Assembly (NCBI GenBank): GCA_903900805.1
Contig: CAIUOP010000075.1
Location: forward strand, 42,315 to 106,314
Direction of reading: 5' to 3'
Length of the DNA: 64,000 bases
From: an uncultured beta proteobacterium
GTDB lineage: Bacteria > Pseudomonadota > Gammaproteobacteria > Burkholderiales > Burkholderiaceae
Each line of letters begins with the position of its first letter. Position 1 is the first letter of the stretch. Shown in pieces: positions 19,183 through 27,598 of the stretch. The notes beneath the pieces were generated by a model that was given only the letters and a program-made list of their open reading frames with translations, was not told where the DNA came from and made no database searches. A program made the position numbers and the translations under genes.

Positions 19183-19363
19183 ATAGTGGCAATAGAATAG
19201 TGAGCTAATTGAATGATCACAAGATTATCATACTAATCAGGGAATCGAGGCCGAAACGGGCAAATCAATACCCTCAAAGTACGATTGGGCCGTGCGAATT
19301 AACCCTCTGTGTTTCTGCTGGCCCAGGCCTATTTTTAACGGTGCCCATCTCCATACTAGCGGC

Positions 19364-20125
19364 TTATGCCATGAAGTTTCCACCATTTACATCTATTGTC
19401 ACTCCAGTTAAATAGGAAGCGCTATCTGAAACTAGGAACTCAACTACCGCTGCCACATCTTGAGGTTTTCCAAGTCTACCTATAGGAATGCTCTTAGCTA
19501 ATTCTGCATTAACAGAATCCCCAACTTCTGCTGTCATTTTGGATTCAATGCGGCCAGGAGCGATGCAATTCACAGTGATTCCATATTGAGCAACTTCGCC
19601 AGCTAATATTCTTGTATAGCCCGCTATGCCAGCTTTTGAAGCCGCATAATGCGCACCTGGTATTGGCGTGCGTGTTCTAGCTGCCTGACTGGTGATATTA
19701 ATCACTCTCCCATGCTGATTATTCATCATGGGAGAAAGACAAATTTGAGTAATTAAGAAATTCGCAGTCAAATTGATATCAATAACACGCTGCCATTCAT
19801 CCAATGGAATATCAATAAATTGCCTTTTCTTTCCCTGATGCTTGGGGGATATTCCTGCATTGTTTACCAGAACACTCAAATCCTTAAATGACACGCCAAT
19901 AAGGGCTTGCAAGGAGCGGATTGAATTGAGATTACTGAGATCTAATACATACCCTTTTGCATCGGCACCTTTACTTGCTAACAGTTTTGCAGATTCCATT
20001 ACGCTAGGGTTGATATCAAGCATAGCAACTGAGTAGCCAACATCTACTAAGCGTTCGCTAATGGTGAACCCAATACCCTGGGCTGCGCCAGTTACCAAAG
20101 CCAATTTATTTCCTTGAATTGACAT
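19364..20125 (-). CDS. Short-chain dehydrogenase/reductase (SDR)
   Basis: A 253-residue classical SDR: cofactor motif VTGAAQGIGFTIS, NNAGIS, NITSQAAR with the catalytic Ser, and YAASK with Tyr and Lys. The end VTIDVNGGNFMA is typical for FabG-like members. Reaction: NAD(P)-linked oxidation or reduction of an unknown alcohol or ketone. It is the last gene of a minus-strand set with Bug, SDR and TauD, 10 bases after the Bug gene, so it is probably part of the same breakdown pathway. Confidence 0.88.
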   Translation of the reverse strand: MSIQGNKLALVTGAAQGIGFTISERLVDVGYSVAMLDINPSVMESAKLLASKGADAKGYVLDLSNLNSIRSLQALIGVSFKDLSVLVNNAGISPKHQGKKRQFIDIPLDEWQRVIDINLTANFLITQICLSPMMNNQHGRVINITSQAARTRTPIPGAHYAASKAGIAGYTRILAGEVAQYGITVNCIAPGRIESKMTAEVGDSVNAELAKSIPIGRLGKPQDVAAVVEFLVSDSASYLTGVTIDVNGGNFMA

Positions 20126-20135
20126 TGCCTCTTAC

Positions 20136-21122
20136 CTATTGCGCTTCAATCTTGGCTTTTTTGGCTACCTCTGCCCATTTCTTATAATCAGATTCAAGTA
20201 GCTTCTGGTAATCCTCTGGGCTTGTCCATGCTGGCTGGGCTCCCAAATCTTTGAGTCGATTCTGTATATCAGGATTCTTTAATGCTGCCAAAATTTCAGC
20301 ATTTAATTTATCAACGATCGGTCTAGGGGTTCCAGCGGGAGCAAACAATCCAAACCAAGTTTCAACCACAAAATCGGGATAGCCTGATTCCTTAATGGTC
20401 GGCAGATTGGGTTCAGATGCAACGCGATTGGGGCCAGTGACAGCGAGGGCTTTTAATTTGCCGCTGCGAACAAAATTGATTGCTGAAGGCATATTGTCGA
20501 ACATCACTTGTACACCTTGACCTGCCATTAAATCAATTAAGGCTGGACCGCTTCCCTTGTATGGCACATGAACCATTTCTAAACCTGCAGCCAAGTTAAA
20601 TAATTCCCCAGTCATATGAGGAGCATTGCCATTTCCTGATGAGGCAAAAAAGACTTGACCGGGCCTAGCCTTTGCCCAATCAACAAATTCTTTAACATTT
20701 TTGACGGGAACGCTTGGATTGACCACCATGATATTGGGAACGGTAGCAATATTGGAGATCGGCTGAAATGCCTTGAGGGTATCTATCGGCATATTTTTAT
20801 ATACCGATGGATTAATAGTCATATTTCCCATCGTTCCCAATTGAAGTGTGTACCCATCTGGGGCTGCTCTTGCCACAGCTACAGCGCCAAGATTGCCTCC
20901 AGCACCTGGGATATTTTCAACATAGACGGGTTGACCCATTGAGGTTGTAAATCGCTCAGCGATTATTCTTGCAAGAATGTCAGTTGTACCGCCAGGCGCG
21001 TAACCAACAATAATCTTAATTGGACGTACAGGAAAGTTCACTTGGGAAATTGCTGTGTTACAAAATAGCGCTGCTATTAACCCAATAAAAATGCCTAAAA
21101 AGTGATTCTTATTCTTTCTCAT
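20136..21122 (-). CDS. Bug-family tripartite tricarboxylate transporter substrate-binding protein
   Basis: A 328-residue secreted protein. The signal peptide ends CNTAISQ, and the mature part starts with FPVRPIKIIVGYAPGGTTDI, then FASSGNGNAPHMTGELFN, as expected for Bug proteins. It is in the middle of an operon-like set (TauD, SDR, Bug, SDR). The ligand is unknown; co-operon enzymes suggest an organic acid cleaved by the dioxygenase. No membrane subunits are nearby. Confidence 0.9.
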   Translation of the reverse strand: MRKNKNHFLGIFIGLIAALFCNTAISQVNFPVRPIKIIVGYAPGGTTDILARIIAERFTTSMGQPVYVENIPGAGGNLGAVAVARAAPDGYTLQLGTMGNMTINPSVYKNMPIDTLKAFQPISNIATVPNIMVVNPSVPVKNVKEFVDWAKARPGQVFFASSGNGNAPHMTGELFNLAAGLEMVHVPYKGSGPALIDLMAGQGVQVMFDNMPSAINFVRSGKLKALAVTGPNRVASEPNLPTIKESGYPDFVVETWFGLFAPAGTPRPIVDKLNAEILAALKNPDIQNRLKDLGAQPAWTSPEDYQKLLESDYKKWAEVAKKAKIEAQ

Positions 21123-21140
21123 AATATCCTCAGATCCTCT

Positions 21141-21863
21141 TTAAAAATGTTGCTGGGAAATACTAGCGCCACCACAAACAAAAATCGTTTGACCAGTTGT
21201 AAATGAAGCGCCCTTTGATAAAAAGTAAACAACTGCCGATGCCACCTCGCGTGGATCTCCGAGTCGATTCATAGGAATGGAGTCCATCATTGACTTTCTT
21301 CCAGGGGAGCCTATTGGGTTATTTCGATTGAACATCTCTGTTTCAATCGGCCCTGGAGCAACGCAGTTGACCGTTATAGACGAAGGAGCTAGCTCAATGG
21401 CCCAAGATTTAGTAAAGCCTACCAGGCCGGCTTTAGCTGCTGCATACACACTACTATTTTTTCTGCCAAGCATTGATCTACTGGCAATGTTGACCACTCT
21501 ACCTTGACCTAAGGCTAGCATGGAGGGCAATACTGCCTGGGTCAACTCCAGAGCTAGGGTTAAATTAAGATCAATAATCTTTTGGTAATTTTGTGCAGTA
21601 ATATCAGCCAATCCCTGTAATTGATTGAACCCAATGTTATTGACTAATCGATCGATCGGAAAAGATTGAGCAATCTCTTTGAATACTTGACTTCTAGAAG
21701 TGGCATCTGAAAGATCTGCTAAAAATAGTTTTCCTTTGAAGGTGGGGTCAGGATTTCGTGCGATCCCTATGACTGATTGCCCTTGTTCAATCAGTAGATC
21801 AGAAATTGCCCTACCGATTCCTTTGCTTGCCCCTGTAATCAAGGCATATGAAGTCTGTTCCAT
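21141..21863 (-). CDS. Short-chain dehydrogenase/reductase (SDR)
   Basis: A 240-residue SDR with ALITGASKGIGRAIS, NNIGFNQ, NIASRSM (catalytic Ser) and YAAAK (Tyr, Lys). The end FTTGQTIFVCGG is almost the same as in the SDR at 9637-10368 (FTTGQTLYVCGG), so the two are probably paralogues that serve parallel Bug-linked pathways. Its ATG shares a base with the stop of the TauD gene (TAATG), so the pair is translationally coupled. Confidence 0.88.
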   Translation of the reverse strand: MEQTSYALITGASKGIGRAISDLLIEQGQSVIGIARNPDPTFKGKLFLADLSDATSRSQVFKEIAQSFPIDRLVNNIGFNQLQGLADITAQNYQKIIDLNLTLALELTQAVLPSMLALGQGRVVNIASRSMLGRKNSSVYAAAKAGLVGFTKSWAIELAPSSITVNCVAPGPIETEMFNRNNPIGSPGRKSMMDSIPMNRLGDPREVASAVVYFLSKGASFTTGQTIFVCGGASISQQHF

Positions 21864-22720
21864 TATTGAGGCTTTGGACCAGCAATCGTAATTCGATTCA
21901 TGACACGTCGATGACCCTGATAATCATTGCACGCATAATGCATGGTGCAGCGGTTATCCCAAAATGCAATTGAGCCCTTTTGCCATCTAAATCTGCAAGA
22001 AAATTCGGGTTTAGATGAATGGGCGTATAACTGACTGAGCAATGGGATGCTTTCTTCTCTGCTCATTCCCTCGAAAGAATAGGTGAATGGATAGTTCACG
22101 TATAAAGCTTTTTTCCCAGTCTCATTATGTGTCCGGACCACTGGATGTACAGCACGAAGTTCGGGGCGATTAGGGTCTACGACTAACTTCGTGGATCGAC
22201 CAGCATTCCGCTCTTCAGTGCGGGCCGTTAAAAATGCATCCGAGTGAACGGCATTTAAACCATTTAAGGAATTTTTAAGGGGCTCAGGAAGAAATTCATA
22301 GGCCATATACATATTAGTCCAAAGAGTATCTCCACCAACTTTTGGAACCTCTTTCGCGTACAAAATAGAGCCCAATGGGGGTTCGGGCATGTAAGTCATA
22401 TCACTATGCCAAGTATCACCAATATTGAAGATATCGTTGACATCCTTAATTACCGGCATGATCTCAGGGTAGCCATCAACACTTCCATAAACTGGATTAA
22501 TGACCAACGGTCCAAATAATTTAGAGAAATTTAAGTGCTGTTCTGGGGTTAAATCTTGATCACGAAAAAAAATCACTCCATATTGAAGAAGGTTATTGCG
22601 GATTTCCTGAATTAATTCTGGGGAAAGATCTTTTGACAAATCAGGACCAAGAAGTTCAGCACCAAGTGCGCCTGTTAATGGCCTCACTTCTAAAATTGAC
22701 GAGCTCACATCTGACTCCAA
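21863..22720 (-). CDS. TauD/TfdA-family Fe(II)/2-oxoglutarate dioxygenase
   Basis: A 285-residue protein with the TauD fold. The iron ligands His and Asp are in WHSDMTY, the distal His in the C-terminal segment TMHYACNDYQGHRR, and the 2-oxoglutarate-binding Arg is most likely in HRRVMNRITIAG. Members hydroxylate taurine, chlorophenoxyacetates or other acids, releasing succinate and CO2. It is the first gene of the TauD-SDR-Bug-SDR set. The promoter must lie in 22721-22790, where I see no definite motif. Confidence 0.88.
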   Translation of the reverse strand: MESDVSSSILEVRPLTGALGAELLGPDLSKDLSPELIQEIRNNLLQYGVIFFRDQDLTPEQHLNFSKLFGPLVINPVYGSVDGYPEIMPVIKDVNDIFNIGDTWHSDMTYMPEPPLGSILYAKEVPKVGGDTLWTNMYMAYEFLPEPLKNSLNGLNAVHSDAFLTARTEERNAGRSTKLVVDPNRPELRAVHPVVRTHNETGKKALYVNYPFTYSFEGMSREESIPLLSQLYAHSSKPEFSCRFRWQKGSIAFWDNRCTMHYACNDYQGHRRVMNRITIAGPKPQ

Positions 22721-22794
22721 TACTTTTATAGTTATATATTGATTTTAATTTATACAACACACTGAATATTCTACAAAAGGGGTAAACCCTTATG

Positions 22795-22819
22795 AAAAAA
22801 AACCTGCCGCAGCAGGTCA
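22795..22819 (-). terminator. Intrinsic terminator after the Ntn-hydrolase gene
   Basis: The stem ACCTGC/GCAGGT (22802-22807 and 22812-22817) is followed on the minus strand by a run of eight T. A second small hairpin (GTCGG…CCGAC) and a degraded copy of the CGAA-type hairpin lie between it and the gene. Confidence 0.85.
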
Positions 22820-22871
22820 AGCTTGTCGGGTTAGCCGACAACTGCGACCCGAAGGTGGTTTAGTAGAAAAC

Positions 22872-23993
22872 TTATTTTAAGAACTCTACTGTTAAGTCAT
22901 TTTGAGGGTACGGCAGTTTATCAACCTGCCAAGTCTTTGATTTTCCGGACTTAAATACTTCATTAAGATTAATTTCAATGAAGTTAGTACGATTTGCATA
23001 GTTTGCAATTTTCATGCGATTATTTTTTAAATCCTTGATATTGACCCACTGCGTGTAATCAGAAAAAACCTGCTTGCCGTCCGAAGATCGAGCTACGCCA
23101 ACAGGAATATCGACGTTATTCAATATATGGCCAGTAGCTTGTATAGCATCAGTAATATTACTTGGCTGATAGGTAAAGTGTTTTAGATAGGTTGCTCTGA
23201 CAAATCGAGACGGTGGAGTGTAATCCGCTGGCAAACCAATTAAGCCGCCGCCCTGCCCAAGCTCAGTAACATTAGTATTACCTACCGTTACCGCTGCGGT
23301 TGCAGTAGGTGTGAGTGATAGATAGTTACGCAAATTGCTTAGATGCCAGTCATAGGTTGGCGCATTGGTCAGCACTCCAGCAACGTTATTGTGGATCATC
23401 ATTTGACCCTTTACAAACTCAACCACAATACTGTCACCGCTCCGATCTGTTAAGACAAGGTGCAACCAAGGTGGGGTTGGCAACCCCTTGACTTCGCTTG
23501 GGTCAAACCACACCTTATATTTAGGGAGCTCGTTTCGCAGCTCCTTAACTGAACTAAACATTCCTAGAATAAAGCCGCCTAAATTCAATATAGAGACATA
23601 GCTCTTATCTTGCGCAGTAACGGTTTGGTATTCTGTAAAACCAGGCAAAAAATTTCCACTAATGGCAAGGCCTGTTTCATTTTGACCTTCTAGGTATGCT
23701 GGAGGGCCTGCTAAAACTCCAGGTGAAATTGCGACAAAAGCATATTTACTAGATAGGCTTGTTGCAGGCAACTTGAGCGCTGCTGGAGCGCTAAGAGAAA
23801 TAGGAGTGCCCTTGGGATTTGCGGTGAGCTGCCACTTCATATCAAAAGCCCATTCCATTGTTCTTCCAGCAACAACCGAACCATCTTTTGCAACTATGTT
23901 TACGGCGGTACATGCATTGCTCACCAGCGGGGCAAAAGCCAGAGTAGCTGAAACTGAAGCAGCTACTATTTTTTTATTCATTATTTGCTTCAC
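22872..23993 (-). CDS. Secreted Ntn hydrolase, choloylglycine/penicillin V acylase-type (linear amide C-N hydrolase)
   Basis: A 373-residue protein with a signal peptide ending LVSNA and directly followed by Cys28 (CTAVNIVAKDGSVVAGRTMEW). Cleavage would expose Cys as the N-terminal nucleophile; the Arg in GRTMEW and Asp in DMKW complete the expected active site. The family hydrolyses linear amides such as bile-salt conjugates, penicillin V or acyl-homoserine lactones. In a freshwater bacterium the last is plausible but unproven. The GTG start at 23993 has GAGGAG five bases ahead. It is monocistronic with its own terminator. Confidence 0.87.
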   Translation of the reverse strand: MKQIMNKKIVAASVSATLAFAPLVSNACTAVNIVAKDGSVVAGRTMEWAFDMKWQLTANPKGTPISLSAPAALKLPATSLSSKYAFVAISPGVLAGPPAYLEGQNETGLAISGNFLPGFTEYQTVTAQDKSYVSILNLGGFILGMFSSVKELRNELPKYKVWFDPSEVKGLPTPPWLHLVLTDRSGDSIVVEFVKGQMMIHNNVAGVLTNAPTYDWHLSNLRNYLSLTPTATAAVTVGNTNVTELGQGGGLIGLPADYTPPSRFVRATYLKHFTYQPSNITDAIQATGHILNNVDIPVGVARSSDGKQVFSDYTQWVNIKDLKNNRMKIANYANRTNFIEINLNEVFKSGKSKTWQVDKLPYPQNDLTVEFLK

Positions 23994-24139
23994 TAAAACT
24001 CCTCAGCATAGGTCAAAATAGATATGAAAAGCATAACATTGTCCAGAGGCTGATAACCGATATTCCTTGAATAAATTGAGCTACCCAAATACCATCAATT
24101 GATGACTTTCAAACGTCTACACGGTAATTAAACAACGAT

Positions 24140-24544
24140 TTACTGAGTCTTTTTGCGATTAGTAATTTCTTTATTGATTTCCGCAAGCATAGCTTGGTTT
24201 GGCGAGATCCAATGGCCACCGGATTTATTGATCATGTAATTTAATGCTTCAGCGAATTGTTCGACTGACAAGCTTTCTTTCCCTCCTCTTGCCGGCATTG
24301 CTCTTACCCCAACATATCCATGTGCCGTAATAATGACCTGCCCTTCCCCGATTAATTTCTTCCAAGCATTTTGATCACCCAACTTAGGAGCATTTGCTAC
24401 CCCTACGTTATGACAAACAGCGCAGACCTCTTTGTAGATAGATGCGCCACTAGCAGTCTTTTCAGCAGCAAAAGTAGCTTGAGAAAAAACCAGAATAAGA
24501 ATGGAATAAAGGATGGATTGAGTCTTCACAAAAATTAAGCTCAT
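24140..24544 (-). CDS. Small c-type cytochrome (cytochrome c5 family)
   Basis: A 134-residue protein with a signal peptide ending QATFAA, the haem motif VCAVCHN and a probable axial Met in RAMPARGG. This is the layout of monohaem class I / c5 cytochromes; it would carry electrons in the periplasm. It is the last gene of the SHP-DHC-b561 operon, 13 bases after the cytochrome b561 gene. Confidence 0.88.
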   Translation of the reverse strand: MSLIFVKTQSILYSILILVFSQATFAAEKTASGASIYKEVCAVCHNVGVANAPKLGDQNAWKKLIGEGQVIITAHGYVGVRAMPARGGKESLSVEQFAEALNYMINKSGGHWISPNQAMLAEINKEITNRKKTQ

Positions 24545-24557
24545 AAATTTTTAGTAG

Positions 24558-25205
24558 TTATTGTGTTAGAGCAGGTAAAGCACCACTGAATACTAGATAA
24601 AAGCAATAGATCCAGGTAATAGCTAAGCCGATACCAATCAGATACATTGGATATTGAATGGCTTGCTCTGGGGTGCCTTGTTTATTGCCCGTCACCATGG
24701 CTCTTACCAAATTTTCTTTTTGCATAAAGCTCATAATGATGGCCGCAGCGATATGAATGACAACCATAATTAATGTGAGATTCGAAATAGTTTCGTGGGC
24801 CCCACTCATAAAGTCTCCAAGAAACTCTTTGACACTCCAATAGCCAGTTAAGCCAATCAGTAGGATTAGAAGCATTAATGAAATCATTGCCAAAGCGCCA
24901 GCGGGGTTATGTCCAACTTCAGGGTGCTGATTACCAGTTAATAATGCCTTGATGTGCTGCATTGTTTCTGCTGGACCCTTAATGAATTGGCTAAAGCGCG
25001 CATATCTAGTGCCAACTAACCCCCAAAGTATCCTGAATAAAACCAGCACAACTGCCGTATATCCAAAGGCATAGTGAATCATTTGCTGGGCTTCGCTCTC
25101 TGATGTGAGCCAAGCACCTGCAAATGAAGCTACCAAAAGCCAATGAAAGACTCTGACAGGAAAATCCCAAACTAGAACAGATTGCTTTTGATTAGGGGTA
25201 TTCAT
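24558..25205 (-). CDS. Cytochrome b561-type membrane protein
   Basis: A 215-residue integral membrane protein with four or five hydrophobic helices. VWDFPVRVFHWLLVASFAGAW at the N-terminus carries the first haem-b His, and further His residues occur in MIHYAFGYTAVV, GAHETISNLTLIMVVIHI and PEVGHNP. This is the Ni/Fe-hydrogenase-type / prokaryotic b561 fold. It should pass electrons between the quinone pool and the periplasmic DHC. Its start overlaps the DHC stop by four bases (ATGA). Confidence 0.9.
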   Translation of the reverse strand: MNTPNQKQSVLVWDFPVRVFHWLLVASFAGAWLTSESEAQQMIHYAFGYTAVVLVLFRILWGLVGTRYARFSQFIKGPAETMQHIKALLTGNQHPEVGHNPAGALAMISLMLLILLIGLTGYWSVKEFLGDFMSGAHETISNLTLIMVVIHIAAAIIMSFMQKENLVRAMVTGNKQGTPEQAIQYPMYLIGIGLAITWIYCFYLVFSGALPALTQ

Positions 25206-25666
25206 TTTGCTGGTATCCGGATGCTATCTTCATTAAAGTCGCCCTTACTTGCATCTATATGGCAAGCGGAACAGTTGGCTGGACTCTTTATCCCAGCCCT
25301 TTTCCATACACCAGCTCTGACTTCATCATGCTTGCGAATAAACCAGGAAGTTTTAGTAATTCGATTTTCTGGAGCAAGAGCAGCATACTTTTGCTTAGTA
25401 GCTGCATTATTAATTAGCCACTGAGTAATCTCAGATTCAGTTTTAGTATCAATACTGGCATCTGTCCCAAAGTGCTTATCAAGACCCGACATGATGTTTT
25501 TCCAATTCTTCTGACCCAATAGGCCTGGCGGATAAGCTATATGGCAACTGGCACACTCAGCTTCATAGGACTTGGGTGCATCGACTGGCATCGTCATTTT
25601 GGCTGCAGAAGCAGACATTGCTAATAGGGCTAATAGTGGCAGAAGTAAGTAATTTTTCATATGCAC
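25202..25666 (-). CDS. dhc: Dihaem cytochrome c (DHC)
   Basis: A 154-residue secreted protein with signal peptide LLALLAMSASA and two haem motifs, CASCHIAYPPGLLG (N-terminal half) and CSACHIDASKGDF (C-terminal). This corresponds to DHC, the known redox partner of SHP, encoded in the same operon in Rhodobacter sphaeroides and several beta-proteobacteria. It starts one base after the SHP stop and overlaps the b561 gene. Confidence 0.88.
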   Translation of the reverse strand: MHMKNYLLLPLLALLAMSASAAKMTMPVDAPKSYEAECASCHIAYPPGLLGQKNWKNIMSGLDKHFGTDASIDTKTESEITQWLINNAATKQKYAALAPENRITKTSWFIRKHDEVRAGVWKRAGIKSPANCSACHIDASKGDFNEDSIRIPAK

Positions 25667-25667
25667 C

Positions 25668-26051
25668 CTATTTAACTGTCATTAACCAAGAAAGCACATC
25701 CGCTTTTTCTTGGGAAGTACATTCGCGGGCTAAGACATCGTTGCAATTACGCTTAAACCACTTTTCTACTTTGACTCTATCAGTAAATCTGTCGGGGTTG
25801 CTATTAGGCGACAAAGGCTTAATGACCTTGCCAGTAACAATATGTTTGGTGTCGTGATTGGGCGGATTTTCATGACATGAACCACAACTCCACTCTTTGC
25901 CGTGCTTTGCATTAAAGAATTGCTCCCCGCGCACTGGAGAAGCCCTACCAGATTGAGCCTCATATCCTTTTAGTAATTCTGGCGAGCTTGCAGAAAATGC
26001 TAGCTGTGCAAAACCGAAGACTGCTAAAACCAAGAACATTCTTTTAATCAC
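25668..26051 (-). CDS. shp: SHP-type cytochrome c (DUF1924), oxygen-binding monohaem protein
   Basis: About 127 residues with a signal peptide ending QLAFSAS, one haem motif CGSCHENP and the segment WFKRNCNDVLARECTSQEK. In R. sphaeroides SHP an Asn in this place is the unusual detachable axial ligand and nearby Cys residues form a disulfide; NCN…C fits that pattern. SHP binds O2 and NO and exchanges electrons with DHC. The upstream part is uncertain: a GTG at 26051 behind a GAGG gives a normal signal peptide, while a TTG at 26066 or ATG at 26039 are alternatives. It is first in the operon, and an FNR box lies 87 bases upstream. Confidence 0.85.
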   Translation of the reverse strand: MIKRMFLVLAVFGFAQLAFSASSPELLKGYEAQSGRASPVRGEQFFNAKHGKEWSCGSCHENPPNHDTKHIVTGKVIKPLSPNSNPDRFTDRVKVEKWFKRNCNDVLARECTSQEKADVLSWLMTVK

Positions 26052-26137
26052 TGCGTAATACCTCAATCTCTTAACAGCTCAGTATGCGTCTAATACAGTG
26101 CTCAATGTCCTTATAAATAATAATAAGGGGCAATCAT

Positions 26138-26151
26138 TTGATCTAGATCAA
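26138..26151. promoter_or_regulatory. Perfect FNR-type box TTGATCTAGATCAA
   Basis: TTGAT-N4-ATCAA matches the FNR consensus at every position. It lies between the divergent SHP operon (minus) and the universal stress gene (plus). On the minus strand a TTATAA -10-like hexamer is centred 31 bases away, which is the geometry of a class II FNR-activated promoter (-41.5). The SHP operon is therefore the likelier target; the stress gene may share it. Confidence 0.8.
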
Positions 26152-26266
26152 AAAGACTCTAAAACAATCATTCAAGGCTTGAATTGGGCAATTGCTAATA
26201 CCAACTGATCAGCCTAGACTGAAAGGGCTTGTATTCACTCTCATTTCTATCAGAAAGGGCAACATC

Positions 26267-26692
26267 ATGAAAATACTGCTACCAATTGATGGTTCAAAAT
26301 CATCTCTCAATGCCGCAAAGTATGTAGCCAAGATGGCTAAGAATTCTCGTAGCCCAGCTATTGTTACCTTAATTAGTGTCCACGATGATTTAGGGCTTGG
26401 GCATGTAAAGCAATTTGTTGCTAAAAGTGTTGTGGATGATTACTTACGAGAAGTAAGCGAGAAAGAATTAAAAGCAGCTCATAAAGCGCTAGATGCCGCT
26501 CAAGTTAAGCACAACATAGTTATTAGGCGTGGTCATATCGCTGAGGAGATTATTGCGCTTGCCAATAAAGATAAAGTTGATTTGATTGTGATGGGTGCAA
26601 AAGGTCGCAGTGGCTTTTTAGATGTACTGATGGGCTCAGTTGCACAGCGTGTGAGTAGCGCAGCCAAACAGCCAGTATTACTGATTAAATAA
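26267..26692 (+). CDS. Universal stress protein, UspA family
   Basis: A 141-residue cytosolic protein starting MKILLPIDGSKSS and ending with the ATP-binding motif VMGAKGRSGFLDVLMGSVA (GxxG-x9-GS). It is thus of the nucleotide-binding Usp type. The ATG at 26267 follows GAAAGGG by seven bases; the frame is open further up to 26192 but that extension has no family counterpart. The FNR box upstream suggests induction at low oxygen, as known for several Usp genes. Confidence 0.9.
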   Translation: MKILLPIDGSKSSLNAAKYVAKMAKNSRSPAIVTLISVHDDLGLGHVKQFVAKSVVDDYLREVSEKELKAAHKALDAAQVKHNIVIRRGHIAEEIIALANKDKVDLIVMGAKGRSGFLDVLMGSVAQRVSSAAKQPVLLIK

Positions 26693-26800
26693 CGATCTTT
26701 GCCATCTTAAAAGTAGATATAGGAGTGAATTTGAAGCTCACTACTATCTAACTTAAGGAAATTGAGCCTTACACGGCCACTTGATATGTTGCACTCAAGG

Positions 26801-26836
26801 AAAAACGGCTTAGGAAGTGAGTCCTAAGCCGTTTTT
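26801..26836. terminator. Strong bidirectional terminator
   Basis: A long perfect stem (AAAAACGGCTTAGGA with its complement ending in T's) around a short loop lies between the convergent Usp and UPF0114 genes and can end both transcripts. Confidence 0.9.
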
Positions 26837-26864
26837 ATTCTTGGAACAGTTAAAAAATACAAGC

Positions 26865-27416
26865 TTACTTTTGAAAATGAATCATGATTCGCTCGGAGAG
26901 TGCGAATAACACAGCTGTAACAACAAATACCAGATGAATTGCAATCATCCACCCTAAGTTTTCTTTGTTGGTAGTAGAAATTTCCAAAAATGCTGCTAAA
27001 AGATTAATTCCGGACAGAGCAACAATAGACCCGATTAATTTCAGTTTAAGTCCTGCAAAATTCACCTCACCCATCCAGCTTGGCCTGTCATCGCTATCTT
27101 TTGCAGCGCCGATAATTGAAACAAAGTTCTCATATCCCGAAAAGATGACTAATACCAATAAATTAGCAAGGAGTGTTTTATCAACAAGACCCAAGATGCC
27201 GGATAAAAGCTCAGCTTCAGAAGCATCCCAGAAAGAAAAGCTGAAATGCACAAACTCCTGAATAAACTTAATAGCTAAGATAACTAGAGCTAAAACCAAA
27301 AAAACATAGAAAATACTTAAAATCCATCTACTATTGAATATGAATTTTTCCAAGCCTTTTTCAATAGCTCCTGAATTATCAGCCTCTATTTCGTTACTCT
27401 TTTTTTCTTGATTCAT
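26865..27416 (-). CDS. UPF0114 / YqhA-family membrane protein
   Basis: A 183-residue protein with a polar N-terminus and four hydrophobic helices (about residues 31-55, 80-105, 127-147, 157-177). EKFIFNSRWILSIFYVFLVLALVI is the typical start of the YqhA/TIGR00645 family. No function is established for the family. It is monocistronic and shares a terminator with the Usp gene. Confidence 0.85.
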   Translation of the reverse strand: MNQEKKSNEIEADNSGAIEKGLEKFIFNSRWILSIFYVFLVLALVILAIKFIQEFVHFSFSFWDASEAELLSGILGLVDKTLLANLLVLVIFSGYENFVSIIGAAKDSDDRPSWMGEVNFAGLKLKLIGSIVALSGINLLAAFLEISTTNKENLGWMIAIHLVFVVTAVLFALSERIMIHFQK

Positions 27417-27598
27417 CGATCATTTTCTTAAAAAATATAGCAGGTAAAACCCACAAAATTAAATTGCTATCTCTATAAAAGATCAGCTAACCATTGCTTT
27501 AATTGCGAGCTTTTTAGAACAGAAAAACTATACCATTATTTAACTAAGACCCCTTAAGCTAGATAAACTTGGTCACTAGGATATCTAAATACAAACCC

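Noticed and set aside
24070..24110. ATCAATTGAT palindrome as an FNR or LysR site
   Set aside because: Spacing is wrong for both (no four- or nine-base spacer) and no promoter element is nearby.
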